Assembly: GCF_900141895.1 (NCBI RefSeq) | Contig: NZ_FQYT01000022.1 | Coordinates: 1 to 49,716, forward strand | Length of the DNA stretch: 49,716 nt | Source: Parasporobacterium paucivorans DSM 15970 | Lineage (GTDB): Bacteria; Bacillota; Clostridia; Lachnospirales; Lachnospiraceae | Reading direction: 5' to 3' | In this document: one piece after another, positions 42,358 to 49,716 of the stretch | How the letters are laid out: each line of letters opens with the position of its first letter | How positions within the stretch are numbered: position 1 is the stretch's first letter | Translations under genes and position numbers: made by a program | The notes under the pieces: model-generated | What the model was told of the DNA's origin: nothing | Seen by the model: only the letters and a program-made list of their open reading frames with translations | Database searches by the model: none

Positions 42358-42402
42358 ATGAAACCTTTAAATTGTCCAAGGGTGGTCCGATATGAAGTAT
42401 AG
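42358..42402 (+). CDS. Possible 14-codon leader ORF
   Basis: ATG 42358 follows a strong CAGGAGG and encodes MKPLNCPRVVRYEV before TAG. It overlaps the start of the aldo/keto reductase gene by 11 bases in another frame. It could couple translation of that gene, whose own site (AGGGTGG) is weaker. Confidence 0.4.
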   Translation: MKPLNCPRVVRYEV

Positions 42403-43567
42403 AAATAATAACGGGAACGACGATTTATCTATCCTGGGATACGGTTGTATGCGTTTTCCCAGGAAGGGCAATTCCATCGATATGGCAGAAACAGAAAAGC
42501 AGATTATGTATGCCATTGAGCAGGGAGTGAACTATTTTGATACAGCCTACATTTATCCTGGCAGTGAGGAGGCTTTGGGGAAAGTACTGTCAAAGAATAA
42601 TTGCAGGGACCGGGTGAAAATCGCTACCAAACTGCCTCACTATCTGGTTAGAAAAAATGAGGATTTTGAGAAATATTTCCTGGAACAGCTGAAGCGCCTG
42701 AAAACAGATCATATAGACTATTATCTTATGCATATGCTTCCGGATGTCAATGTCTGGGACCGGATGATTGCGCTCGGTGTCCTTGAATGGATCAAAGAGA
42801 AAAGGGAAAATGGACAAATTAAGCATATAGGATTTTCCTATCATGGAAATACAATATCTTTTTTGGAATTGCTTAACGCCTATGAATGGGAATTCTGTCA
42901 GATCCAGTATAACTATATGGATGAGCACAGTCAGGCCGGAAGAAAGGGAATGATGGCAGCTGCGGAAAAAAGAATCCCAGTGATAATTATGGAACCGCTC
43001 AGAGGCGGCGTGCTCGCCAATAATTTGCCGAAAAAAGCAGAAGAACTTATTGCGCAGGCACCTGTGAAACGGAGCCCTGCCGAATGGGCACTCCGATGGC
43101 TGTGGGATCAGAAGGAAGTAACGGTCGTTCTGTCGGGCATGAATTCAATGGCTATGATTGAAGAAAACATCAAAACCGCATCTGAAGTGAAGGCAGGCGA
43201 ACTGACAGATGATGAGCGAAAAATGATCAATCAGGTGAAAGAAGCTATAAATGAAAACATTAAGGTAGCTTGTACAGGATGTTCCTATTGCATGCCCTGT
43301 CCGTTTGGCGTCGATATCCCCGGTTCATTCCGCTGTTATAATGTCAGTTATACAGATGGGTATTTCAAGGGCCTGAAAGAATATTTCATGTGTACGACGA
43401 TGCGCAATAAGCAGAGTACCGCCTCCCTTTGCACAGAATGCGGCGCATGTGAAAAGCATTGCCCGCAGAGCATTCCAATCCGCAAGGAATTAAAGAAAGT
43501 AAAGTCCCGTTTCGAAAATCCGGTCTTCAGAATAGCGAACAGATTTATAAAAAAACGGTATAAATAA
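42392..43567 (+). CDS. Aldo/keto reductase with C-terminal 4Fe-4S domain
   Basis: The 391-aa product has an aldo/keto reductase barrel (about 1-290) and a ferredoxin-type tail. The catalytic tetrad is visible: Asp and Tyr in YFDTAYIYPGSEEAL, Lys in VKIATKLP and His in YYLMHML. Two Cys clusters follow, CTGCSYCMPCPFGVDIP and CTECGACEKHCPQSIPI. Such fused enzymes are common in anaerobes and may take electrons from ferredoxin. The natural substrate is unknown. The rubredoxin-flavoprotein gene follows after 65 bases. Confidence 0.93.
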   Translation: MKYRNNNGNDDLSILGYGCMRFPRKGNSIDMAETEKQIMYAIEQGVNYFDTAYIYPGSEEALGKVLSKNNCRDRVKIATKLPHYLVRKNEDFEKYFLEQLKRLKTDHIDYYLMHMLPDVNVWDRMIALGVLEWIKEKRENGQIKHIGFSYHGNTISFLELLNAYEWEFCQIQYNYMDEHSQAGRKGMMAAAEKRIPVIIMEPLRGGVLANNLPKKAEELIAQAPVKRSPAEWALRWLWDQKEVTVVLSGMNSMAMIEENIKTASEVKAGELTDDERKMINQVKEAINENIKVACTGCSYCMPCPFGVDIPGSFRCYNVSYTDGYFKGLKEYFMCTTMRNKQSTASLCTECGACEKHCPQSIPIRKELKKVKSRFENPVFRIANRFIKKRYK

Positions 43568-43632
43568 ATTATAAACAACGGGTTAACGCCTGTTGAATAA
43601 TATTTTCGCAAATTCATGCAGGAGGTAAAGAG

Positions 43633-45423
43633 ATGAAACAATGGATATGTACAGTATGCGGGTATATTCATATCGGGGAAGAACCGCCTCAGATATGTCC
43701 TCAGTGCGGAGCACCCAAAGAAAAGTTCGTCTTGCAGGAAGGCATCAAAATGGCCGAACCCATCCGGGACATGAACACGGAAAACACGCAGAATCTTTTG
43801 CTGTCATCCGCATATGCTGCTGACGTAATCATTATCGGAACCGGCGCAGCAGCTTTTTCAGCCGGCGTAACAGCCAAAAGCAAAGGCTGCTCTGTAATCA
43901 TGCTGGAAAAAGCAGGTGAAATTGGCGGCACCACCAGACGCTCGGGCGGCGGATTCTGGACACCGAACAACCGGTATCAGAGAGCACGCGGCGTCAGGGA
44001 AGACAGAGAGCAGACTCTGAAGTACATGGCAAGGTATTCCTATCCGCATCTTTACCAGCCTGAGGGGGAGCGGTATGGCGTTCCGGAAAATGAATTTGAA
44101 CTGATGGAAGCCATTGTGGATCATGCAGCTGAAATGTCGGAGTATCTGGAGAATGCCGGCGTATTTGAGCTATGTGAGGAAATCAACTGGACAGGAAAGC
44201 CCCAGGTGGACTATCAGAACCACCTCCCGGAGAATCAGTCCATCCGCGGACGAGGCATTTATACTAAGGATGAAAATGGAAAATTGGGTTATGGTTACGT
44301 GCTGGTGGGCCACTTCATTGAATGGGCAAAAAAATACAATATTCCTATTCTCTTAAATCATGAAGCAACCCGGATTCGCAGAGATGACCGTGGACGTGTC
44401 ATTGGCGTGGAAGCAAAAAATGAGAGCGGCATCATAAGCATTACCGCCCACAAGGGGGTCATTTTCGCTACGGGAGGTTTTTCTCATAATCCGGAGATGA
44501 TGCTTCATTACAGCAGGGGTCCGATATTTGGGGGCTGCTCCGTCCCTTCAAATACAGGAGATTTTATAACCATGGCCGGAGAAATCGGGGCTAAAATTGG
44601 AAATACGGGAGGCGCATTCAGGGCACAGAGCGTATTTGAAAATGTGCTGGAACATCCGGATGGATCCAATAACCTTTTCTTTATTGCCGGCGACAGCGTT
44701 TTGGAAGTCAACCGTTTTGGAAAAAGGGTAATGAATGAGAAACGAAACTATAGTGACAGGGGAATGGCTCATTTTGTCTGGGATCCGAACCGTGCCGAAT
44801 GGACAAATATGCTGTTGTTTTTGATATATGATAGCAGGACGGCAGATTTCTGGCAGGGATATCCACCTTACCCGGCAGGCGCCAGCGAGGCTCCGCATGT
44901 CATCAGAGGAAATACCCTTGAAGAGCTCAGCGATGAAATAGCCAAACGACTGGAGAAACTGAAAAATCATACCGGTGGGTTTACTTTGGACGAAAACTTT
45001 GCGGAGAACATGATCAGAACGGTGGAGAGATTTAATGACTTCGCAAAAAATGGGAAAGATGATGATTTTGGACGCGGAGACTTCGCCTATGACAGGGAAT
45101 GGACGACGTTTCCACCTACCAATCCCAAAGCCGGAAAATGGCCGGAGGATATGGAGAAAAATTATACCATGCATCCGATTGATGGACAGGGGCCTTACTA
45201 CTGCGTGATCGTCTCCTCGGGAACCCTGGACACGAACGGAGGACCGGTAATCAATAAGAACGGTCAGGTGTTGAACGTGCGGGGAGAAGTAATCGAGGGA
45301 TTATATGGAGCTGGAAACTGTATAGCTTCTCCGACCGCGAATGCGTACTGGGGACCCGGCAGCACGATTGGACCAGCCATGACATTTGGTTATCTCGCTG
45401 CCCGGCATATTGCAGGCAGTTAA
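43633..45423 (+). CDS. Rubredoxin-FAD fusion oxidoreductase (ketosteroid dehydrogenase-like)
   Basis: The 596-aa product joins a small rubredoxin-type iron site (residues 1-35, [20 protein letters not shown] and CG) to an FAD-binding enzyme of the fumarate reductase/3-ketosteroid dehydrogenase family. The FAD loop is [20 protein letters not shown] (about 66-85), then [12 protein letters not shown]. The C-terminal [20 protein letters not shown] and [19 protein letters not shown] resemble ketosteroid delta-1-dehydrogenases. The rubredoxin part probably feeds or drains electrons. AGGAGG precedes ATG 43633. No signal peptide, so it acts in the cytoplasm. Substrate unknown. Confidence 0.9.
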   Translation: MKQWICTVCGYIHIGEEPPQICPQCGAPKEKFVLQEGIKMAEPIRDMNTENTQNLLLSSAYAADVIIIGTGAAAFSAGVTAKSKGCSVIMLEKAGEIGGTTRRSGGGFWTPNNRYQRARGVREDREQTLKYMARYSYPHLYQPEGERYGVPENEFELMEAIVDHAAEMSEYLENAGVFELCEEINWTGKPQVDYQNHLPENQSIRGRGIYTKDENGKLGYGYVLVGHFIEWAKKYNIPILLNHEATRIRRDDRGRVIGVEAKNESGIISITAHKGVIFATGGFSHNPEMMLHYSRGPIFGGCSVPSNTGDFITMAGEIGAKIGNTGGAFRAQSVFENVLEHPDGSNNLFFIAGDSVLEVNRFGKRVMNEKRNYSDRGMAHFVWDPNRAEWTNMLLFLIYDSRTADFWQGYPPYPAGASEAPHVIRGNTLEELSDEIAKRLEKLKNHTGGFTLDENFAENMIRTVERFNDFAKNGKDDDFGRGDFAYDREWTTFPPTNPKAGKWPEDMEKNYTMHPIDGQGPYYCVIVSSGTLDTNGGPVINKNGQVLNVRGEVIEGLYGAGNCIASPTANAYWGPGSTIGPAMTFGYLAARHIAGS

Positions 45424-45477
45424 CCATGAAATTGTGCAGCGTTGTCATAAATGAACATTACATTTGAAGGGAAAGAT

Positions 45478-46614
45478 ATGGACTTGTTGGCAAACATAAT
45501 CATAAATGCATACTCCATAATTTTGTTGGGTGTTATTATCATTACGGCCATGAAACAGGGAGAAAAAGAAACACTTCAATACAAACTGTACATGGGAATG
45601 GTTCAGGTGGCGATATTGCTGCTGACACTTGATACCCTGTCACGGTTTGATGGCAGCCCGGGGACGGTTTATCCCCTGCTCAATCACGGAGGCAACTTTC
45701 TGCTTTTTGCCCTCAATCTGACGCTGCCATCTTCATGGCTTTTGTATGTCTTTCATCAGATATTCGTGGATGAGAGAAAGACGAAGAGGCTTTTTTGGAG
45801 CCTGCTCGCCATTAATCTTCTAAATATGCTCATTATAATAGTATCCCTCCCACTTGACTGGTTCTATTATATTGATTCCAACAATGTCTATCACAGGGGA
45901 GCCCTGTTTCCGCTGGCTTCTGTGGGAACTATAGCCGTTCTGGTCATTGCGTACATCCTGATTCTTAGAAATAGAAAAAAAATCGAAAAGAAGCATTATT
46001 TTGCACTTGCATTCTTTGCCGTACCCCCATGTGCAGGGATTATCCTGCAGATTTTCATATACGGCATGTCATTCATGCTGAATCTCGCAGTAGTATCTTT
46101 GTTTATACTGTTTTTGAACATTCAGCAGCAAAACATCCATACGGACTACCTGACTGGCATCAATAACCGGAAAAGCCTTGATGACTACATGAGAAAAAAA
46201 ATAAACATGAGCAACTGGAATCAGGCGTTTGGAGCAATCATGCTGGATTTTGATGACTTCAAGGGTATCAACGATGTATTTGGACACGACGAAGGAGACA
46301 TCGCATTAAAGACTGCGGCAAGACTGCTGAGTTCCTGTTTGAGACTGACAGATTTTATTGCGCGTTTTGGCGGGGACGAATTTTGCGTTATTACGGATGT
46401 TTCAGACGAAAAGGAGCTCTTACAAATCGTTGAGAGGATTCAGGAGTGTTTTAAACGGTATAATGAGACAAAGGAAAAGCCTTATAAATTGAGCATGAGT
46501 GCCGGATATTCCATTTATGACGCCGAATCAGGGAGAGGAATGGATGATTTTCAAAAACATCTGGATAAAAAGATGTATGAAAATAAGCAAAACACACTTC
46601 CGATAGTATTATGA
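45478..46614 (+). CDS. Membrane-bound diguanylate cyclase
   Basis: The 378-aa product has seven or so transmembrane helices (about 1-215) and a C-terminal GGDEF domain with the intact signature RFGGDEFCVI (GGDEF at 298-302) and the start DYLTGINNRKSLDDYM. It should make cyclic di-GMP in response to a signal sensed by the membrane part. The RxxD inhibitory site typical before GGDEF is not obvious (SCLRLTDFIARFGG). ATG 45478 is chosen because GAAGGGA lies just upstream; ATG 45451 in frame has none. The tail is slightly short. Confidence 0.92.
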   Translation: MDLLANIIINAYSIILLGVIIITAMKQGEKETLQYKLYMGMVQVAILLLTLDTLSRFDGSPGTVYPLLNHGGNFLLFALNLTLPSSWLLYVFHQIFVDERKTKRLFWSLLAINLLNMLIIIVSLPLDWFYYIDSNNVYHRGALFPLASVGTIAVLVIAYILILRNRKKIEKKHYFALAFFAVPPCAGIILQIFIYGMSFMLNLAVVSLFILFLNIQQQNIHTDYLTGINNRKSLDDYMRKKINMSNWNQAFGAIMLDFDDFKGINDVFGHDEGDIALKTAARLLSSCLRLTDFIARFGGDEFCVITDVSDEKELLQIVERIQECFKRYNETKEKPYKLSMSAGYSIYDAESGRGMDDFQKHLDKKMYENKQNTLPIVL

Positions 46615-46623
46615 GAGAATAAT

Positions 46624-46632
46624 TGCTATAAT
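46624..46632 (+). promoter_or_regulatory. Extended -10 promoter before the PH-domain gene
   Basis: TTGCTATAAT contains TGC directly before TATAAT (46627-46632), 25 bases upstream of the start codon. Confidence 0.5.
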
Positions 46633-46656
46633 CTAAAATAGTCAAAGGAGGCACTC

Positions 46657-47115
46657 ATGTGGATTTTAGGACGTAATAATTTTGATAATGATGGAGAGCG
46701 CCAGAAAGGAGTTTCCCGGGGAATAACAGTAACAACCATTATTGCTGTGCTGGTATTGGTGATTATTTCTTCCCAGCCCACTAAAGTAACTTTTTTGGAT
46801 GAAGGTTTAAAGATACATGGAATGTATGGAGATGTTTATGAATGGGAATCGGTCGAGAATGTGAGATTGCTGGATGAGCTTCCGGAAATCGGAGTCCGTA
46901 CGAATGGGTCAGCGATAGGACCGAATTTGAAAGGATATTTCAGTACACAGGCATATGGGACGGTAAAACTGTTCGTAAATACCGGCAAACCTCCATTTGT
47001 GTTTTTTGAATATAAAGGGAAGATCATAATCTTTAATTTGATTAATGCAGAGAAAACGAAATTGACACTGGAAAACATTTTAATAAAGACAGAAATGGAT
47101 GAAAACGATGAATAA
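46657..47115 (+). CDS. Membrane-anchored PH-domain-like protein
   Basis: The 152-aa product has one transmembrane segment (ITVTTIIAVLVLVIISSQ, about 23-40) and a domain like the bacterial PH domain, with the pattern VTFLDEGLKIHGMYGDVYEW and TVKLFVNTGKPPFVFFEYKG. Function unknown. AAGGAGG precedes ATG 46657. It overlaps the truA start, so both are on one transcript. Confidence 0.7.
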   Translation: MWILGRNNFDNDGERQKGVSRGITVTTIIAVLVLVIISSQPTKVTFLDEGLKIHGMYGDVYEWESVENVRLLDELPEIGVRTNGSAIGPNLKGYFSTQAYGTVKLFVNTGKPPFVFFEYKGKIIIFNLINAEKTKLTLENILIKTEMDENDE

Positions 47116-47845
47116 TTATAAGATGACAATTCAATATGACGGCGGACGCTATAAGGGCTGGCAGCGACTTGGAAACGACGAAGGCACCATTCAGGGTAAG
47201 CTGGAAAATATTCTGAAAGAGCAATTTGGAAGAGAAATCGAGATTACCGGCTGCAGCCGGACGGATGCCGGAGTTCACGCCCTGGCGCAGATTGCAAATT
47301 TCAAGATAGAAGAAAACCTCACTCCGGAAGAAGTTAAAAACATATTTAACAAATATCTTCCAGAAGATATCTGCGTTACGAAGGTCATGAAAGTGGATGA
47401 GCGTTTTCATGCAAGGTATAATGCGAAAGAAAAAACCTATGTATATAAAATTTGGAACAAGGAATATCCGGATCCGTTCCTGCGAAAATACAGCATGCAT
47501 GTCGAGAGTCCGCTGGATCTGCAGAAAATGAGGGAAGCGGCAGAAAGTTTTATTGGAAAACATGATTTTACTGCATTTTCAACAGCAACCTCCAAGAAGA
47601 AGTCCATGGAACGTGAGGTTTATGAAATAAAGATTGAAAAAGAAAATGGTCTGATTCAGATAAGGGTCCGGGGAAACAGCTTCCTGTACAATATGGTTCG
47701 GAGGATGGTCGGAGTTCTTGTGGACGTGGGGACGGGAAGACGCAAACCTGAAAGCGTGGCAGAAATAATCGAATCAAAAGAAAGGTTACAGGCCGGTTCC
47801 ATTGCCCTGGCAAAAGGTTTGTTCCTGGAGGATGTCAAGTATTAG
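47108..47845 (+). CDS. truA: tRNA pseudouridine(38-40) synthase
   Basis: The 245-aa product modifies uridines 38-40 in the tRNA anticodon arm. Signatures: IQYDGGRYKGWQRL, the catalytic Asp in GCSRTDAGVHALAQ, HARYNAKEKTYVY, and RGNSFLYNMVRRMVGVL near the end. Length is standard. The start is uncertain: ATG 47108 fits the family; ATG 47099 in frame adds three residues. Both lie inside the PH-domain gene, and neither has a strong site, so translation probably depends on coupling. Confidence 0.95.
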   Translation: MNNYKMTIQYDGGRYKGWQRLGNDEGTIQGKLENILKEQFGREIEITGCSRTDAGVHALAQIANFKIEENLTPEEVKNIFNKYLPEDICVTKVMKVDERFHARYNAKEKTYVYKIWNKEYPDPFLRKYSMHVESPLDLQKMREAAESFIGKHDFTAFSTATSKKKSMEREVYEIKIEKENGLIQIRVRGNSFLYNMVRRMVGVLVDVGTGRRKPESVAEIIESKERLQAGSIALAKGLFLEDVKY

Positions 47846-47891
47846 CCCCCGCCTAAACAATTTATAGAATATTTATTTCTCTATTGCGGCA

Positions 47892-47900
47892 TGTTATAAT
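47892..47900 (+). promoter_or_regulatory. Extended -10 promoter of the 88-aa gene
   Basis: TGTTATAAT matches the extended -10 consensus, 48 bases before the start codon. Confidence 0.6.
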
Positions 47901-47948
47901 TACAGTTGAAACAGACGTATTGTACATCAAAAAGAAAAGAGGGATATT

Positions 47949-48215
47949 ATGAGGGTTTTGCTGAAAAATTTTGAAACAGGCGACTTTTACGTAAAGGAAG
48001 CATATGAAGTCTCTTATGGTATTGTTGACGTTGATACTGAGCAGAGAGCGGTTGTGTTTGAACTTTCAGACGGAACGGGAGATTTTGGAATCAAAGGTCT
48101 TTCCCCGGAGGAAGGAAATGAGCTGGTCAGAAAGGTGGCCATCCAGGGTTACATTGATCTGACCCACTATGAGGATGTTTACTTTGAACCGTATTTTGAT
48201 GAAGACGAAGAGTAA
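47949..48215 (+). CDS. Hypothetical 88-aa acidic protein
   Basis: I do not recognise a named family. The protein is acidic, with an Asp/Glu-rich C-terminus (YEDVYFEPYFDEDEE), an all-soluble composition and alternating short strands in the first half (VDVDTEQRAVVFELSDGTGD). AGAGGGA precedes ATG 47949 and the gene has its own promoter and terminator, so it is very probably real. Confidence 0.7.
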   Translation: MRVLLKNFETGDFYVKEAYEVSYGIVDVDTEQRAVVFELSDGTGDFGIKGLSPEEGNELVRKVAIQGYIDLTHYEDVYFEPYFDEDEE

Positions 48216-48241
48216 GTTAGGAAACGATACATTCTGAAATG

Positions 48242-48278
48242 AAAATAGCCAATGCCGGCTGCCGGCATTGGCTATTTT
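48242..48278. terminator. Bidirectional terminator between convergent genes
   Basis: A perfect 17-base stem, AAAATAGCCAATGCCGG (48242-48258) and CCGGCATTGGCTATTTT (48262-48278), has a 3-base loop and A/T ends. Its right arm includes the stop of the minus-strand gene. Confidence 0.95.
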
Positions 48279-49285
48279 CTTCGGGGCAAGTGCTCCAGAA
48301 GCCTTTTTTTGAGGATAGGTATAGTCCAGACGAGTATTCCGACCAGAAATGGTACGATATACGTTGTGAAACGGTAGATAATCATGGCTGCGCCTGCTTT
48401 TGCGATGTCGACAAAAACAGAAAATAAGACCGTGAAGGCCAGTTCTGTTGACATGATGCCGGAAGGCAGCGGGATAATACCCACCAGGGCGTTGGAAAAT
48501 GCGGTCAGGGAAAGAGAATCTGTTAACGAAATTGCGTCACGGGTCAGGATAAAGAAGGGGATGACATACCAGCAGCTGAATTTTACAAGTTCCAACACAA
48601 TGGTCAGGGGAAGAAGCTTCTTATCTTTAATTATGACTTTCGCGTCTGCCGACAGCCCTTTTATTTGAAGAGTGATATTGTCCAGCGTTGCTTTGTGCTT
48701 TTCTTTTCTTAATAATGAAGTTGCAATCCGTATTATCAGCAGATGTGTTTTTCTGGAAACTGCTAAAAGTATCAGTGCTGTGACAATTATGATATTTATT
48801 AAATAACCGATTTTGATATAAGGCAGGTAAGAGCCGTAATTTGACTGATAGAATCCAAAATTGAATAAAAAGAAAAGAGAAATATACAGAAACATTCCCA
48901 CCTTATGTATGGCATAGGAAAGGGTCAGGGAACTCATACTTTGGGACGGTGCCAGGCCTTTTTTATACAGAAAATAAACCTGACCCGCCTGGGTGCCTCC
49001 TCCGAAGGTGATGCCCCGGTAGAAACAACCCTGAAAAATAGTCAGGATGCCTTGTGTCAGGCTAAAGTCTTTTTTGTGCTTTCGGATAATGTTTGTCAGA
49101 ATTATTCCTTCAGTCACCTGGTATAAAAGGGAACAGATGAGAATAATGATGAATGTAAGTATGCTTAATTCCCGAATGTTAGACAGAATCTCACCAAAGG
49201 AGCCCCTGAACATCCTATACAGAACTATCACCAATAGGCATATAATTATCAACGGAAATAATATTTTTTTGAGTTTTATCTTCAT
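48272..49285 (-). CDS. Flippase-like membrane protein (lysylphosphatidylglycerol synthase TM family)
   Basis: The 337-aa product has eight or so transmembrane segments and fits PF03706, the membrane half of lysylphosphatidylglycerol synthase, which flips lipids. No C-terminal aminoacyl-transfer domain is present, so it may be a stand-alone flippase-like protein. Typical segments are FYRGITFGGGTQAGQVYFLY, ALVGIIPLPSGIMSTELAFT and IYRFTTYIVPFLVGIL. ATG 49285 follows CAGGAA. The gene has its own promoter. Confidence 0.88.
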   Translation of the reverse strand: MKIKLKKILFPLIIICLLVIVLYRMFRGSFGEILSNIRELSILTFIIILICSLLYQVTEGIILTNIIRKHKKDFSLTQGILTIFQGCFYRGITFGGGTQAGQVYFLYKKGLAPSQSMSSLTLSYAIHKVGMFLYISLFFLFNFGFYQSNYGSYLPYIKIGYLINIIIVTALILLAVSRKTHLLIIRIATSLLRKEKHKATLDNITLQIKGLSADAKVIIKDKKLLPLTIVLELVKFSCWYVIPFFILTRDAISLTDSLSLTAFSNALVGIIPLPSGIMSTELAFTVLFSVFVDIAKAGAAMIIYRFTTYIVPFLVGILVWTIPILKKRLLEHLPRRK

Positions 49286-49317
49286 TCTTTTTGATTCCTG
49301 GAAGTTATCATGTTATT

Positions 49318-49345
49318 ATTATAGCTAATTCTGCGGATATAGCAA
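49318..49345 (-). promoter_or_regulatory. Promoter of the flippase-like gene
   Basis: On the minus strand TTGCTA (49345-49340) and TATAAT (49323-49318) are 16 bases apart. Confidence 0.6.
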
Positions 49346-49401
49346 ACTATATTTATCAGATATGCAAAATATATGAATATTCCGTTCCAATAATGCATGC
49401 T

Positions 49402-49461
49402 TTTCGGAAAGTCAGAGCATCCCTATCCGGAAGAACAGAGCACCGCTTTCCGGATAGAGTG
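49402..49461. repeat. IS21-type end repeats
   Basis: Two direct copies share CGGAA-x(5)-CAGAGCA with a period near 22 bases, and CTATCCGGAA (49423-49432) is mirrored by TTTCCGGATAG (49448-49458). They are probably the transposase binding sites at this end. Confidence 0.6.
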
Positions 49462-49553
49462 CAGTTTGTAAGTTAAATCTTAATCGAGTTCATCGTTGGC
49501 ACCAGGATCAACTGCCCAGATAAGATTGACCCATTCTTCAGAATTCATCGGTC

Positions 49554-49716
49554 TCAAGCATGTGCCCCACATCCTTTGACGGAGGATTTTAATCCATGGC
49601 GCTCACGCATGGATATCCGGCCATCAATCATGACTTCATAGGAATTGTGAACAATCCGGTCGATGATGGCTTCTGACACCGTAGCATCCCTTTCCGTACC
49701 GATACGTCCATACCAG
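49554..49716 (-). CDS. istB: IstB-like ATP-binding protein, C-terminal part
   Basis: The last 53 codons of an IS21 helper ATPase are visible; the rest is beyond the right edge. The segment [20 protein letters not shown], then [20 protein letters not shown], is the typical IstB ending that follows the sensor region. IstB assists target choice by the IstA transposase. The stop is TGA at 49556-49554. Confidence 0.85.
   Translation of the reverse strand, partial: WYGRIGTERDATVSEAIIDRIVHNSYEVMIDGRISMRERHGLKSSVKGCGAHA

Larger units (their letters stand above)
49394..49716 (-). mobile_element. Partial IS21-family insertion sequence (istB-side end)
   Basis: The istB end of an IS21-type element enters from the right edge. 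The outer end near 49394 (TGCATGC or TGCTTTTCGG) is followed by repeated blocks: TTTTCGGAAAGTCAGAGCA, then CTATCCGGAAGAACAGAGCA about 22 bases on, then an inverted CTTTCCGGATAG. Multiple end repeats are a known feature of IS21 elements. Confidence 0.7.

Noticed and set aside
1-49716. CRISPR arrays, rRNA and tRNA genes
   Set aside because: No regularly spaced direct repeats and no rRNA blocks were seen. No T-arm-like GGTTCGANTCC with matching acceptor stem was noticed by eye.
1-49716. The two edge insertion sequences as ends of one composite transposon
   Set aside because: They belong to different families (IS3 and IS21), so they cannot act together; the genes between are largely housekeeping.

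Overview
The window looks like chromosomal DNA of an anaerobic, probably spore-forming low-to-mid-GC Firmicute of class Clostridia. The signs are strong AGGAGG-type ribosome binding sites, near-consensus sigma-A promoters, many Fe-S enzymes, a GerMN-domain lipoprotein, FmdE and AmrS homologues, an iron-dependent alcohol dehydrogenase and methylglyoxal synthase. A Eubacteriales Family XIII/Anaerovoracaceae-like host is a guess from gene content, not a demonstrated placement. No rRNA, tRNA or CRISPR array was seen. Both edges carry partial insertion sequences: an IS3-type orfA at the left (1-284) and the IstB C-terminus plus end repeats of an IS21-type element at the right (49394-49716).

Layout. 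666-7111 is a tight polyphosphate operon: a canonical Ppx/GppA phosphatase, a second Ppx/GppA with eroded motifs, polyphosphate kinase, and a SixA-CHAD fusion. 7208-10928 holds a 94-aa unknown protein, a repeat-rich GerMN lipoprotein and a CopB-type copper ATPase that seems to have lost transmembrane helix 7. 11005-14812 contains an Asp/Glu racemase, an HPP membrane protein, a broken MATE pump behind a MerR-type promoter, a cupin, a second MerR-type dyad, an iron alcohol dehydrogenase and a YjbR protein. 15049-17098 is an HxlR regulator divergent from two QueG-like Fe-S proteins, with a 15-bp inverted repeat on both sides of the pair. 17211-20055 is the most unusual cluster: a class M sirtuin (SirTM), a DUF5131 three-Cys protein and a zinc macrodomain, apparently co-transcribed.

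20093-33778 is accessory and housekeeping: LVIVD protein and divergent LysR regulator, hemerythrin and FmdE, DUF1904, amidohydrolase, AmrS radical SAM enzyme, a DUF2975-YozG-membrane protein cassette, DUF503, an OFA-type transporter, cyclopropane fatty acid synthase, DegV, DUF1456 and a SIMPL lipoprotein. 33814-49285 is mostly conserved metabolism and RNA modification: phosphofructokinase, ketopantoate reductase, CmpB-like membrane protein, RsuA-family pseudouridine synthase, a 36-aa lysine-rich protein, PrmA, M20 peptidase, UMF1-type transporter, a cold shock protein behind a leader with an early terminator-like hairpin, methylglyoxal synthase, ferredoxin-type aldo/keto reductase, a rubredoxin-flavoprotein fusion, a diguanylate cyclase, a PH-domain protein, TruA and a flippase-like membrane protein.

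Themes. The operons point to phosphate/energy storage (polyphosphate), oxidative and electrophile stress (SirTM-macrodomain, MerR-type sites with cupin and alcohol dehydrogenase, HxlR with Fe-S proteins, hemerythrin, methylglyoxal synthase) and metal handling (CopB). Several loci show recent decay: the MATE remnant, the CopB internal deletion and the degenerate Ppx. All calls rest on reading motifs and spacing by eye; no database search was run.
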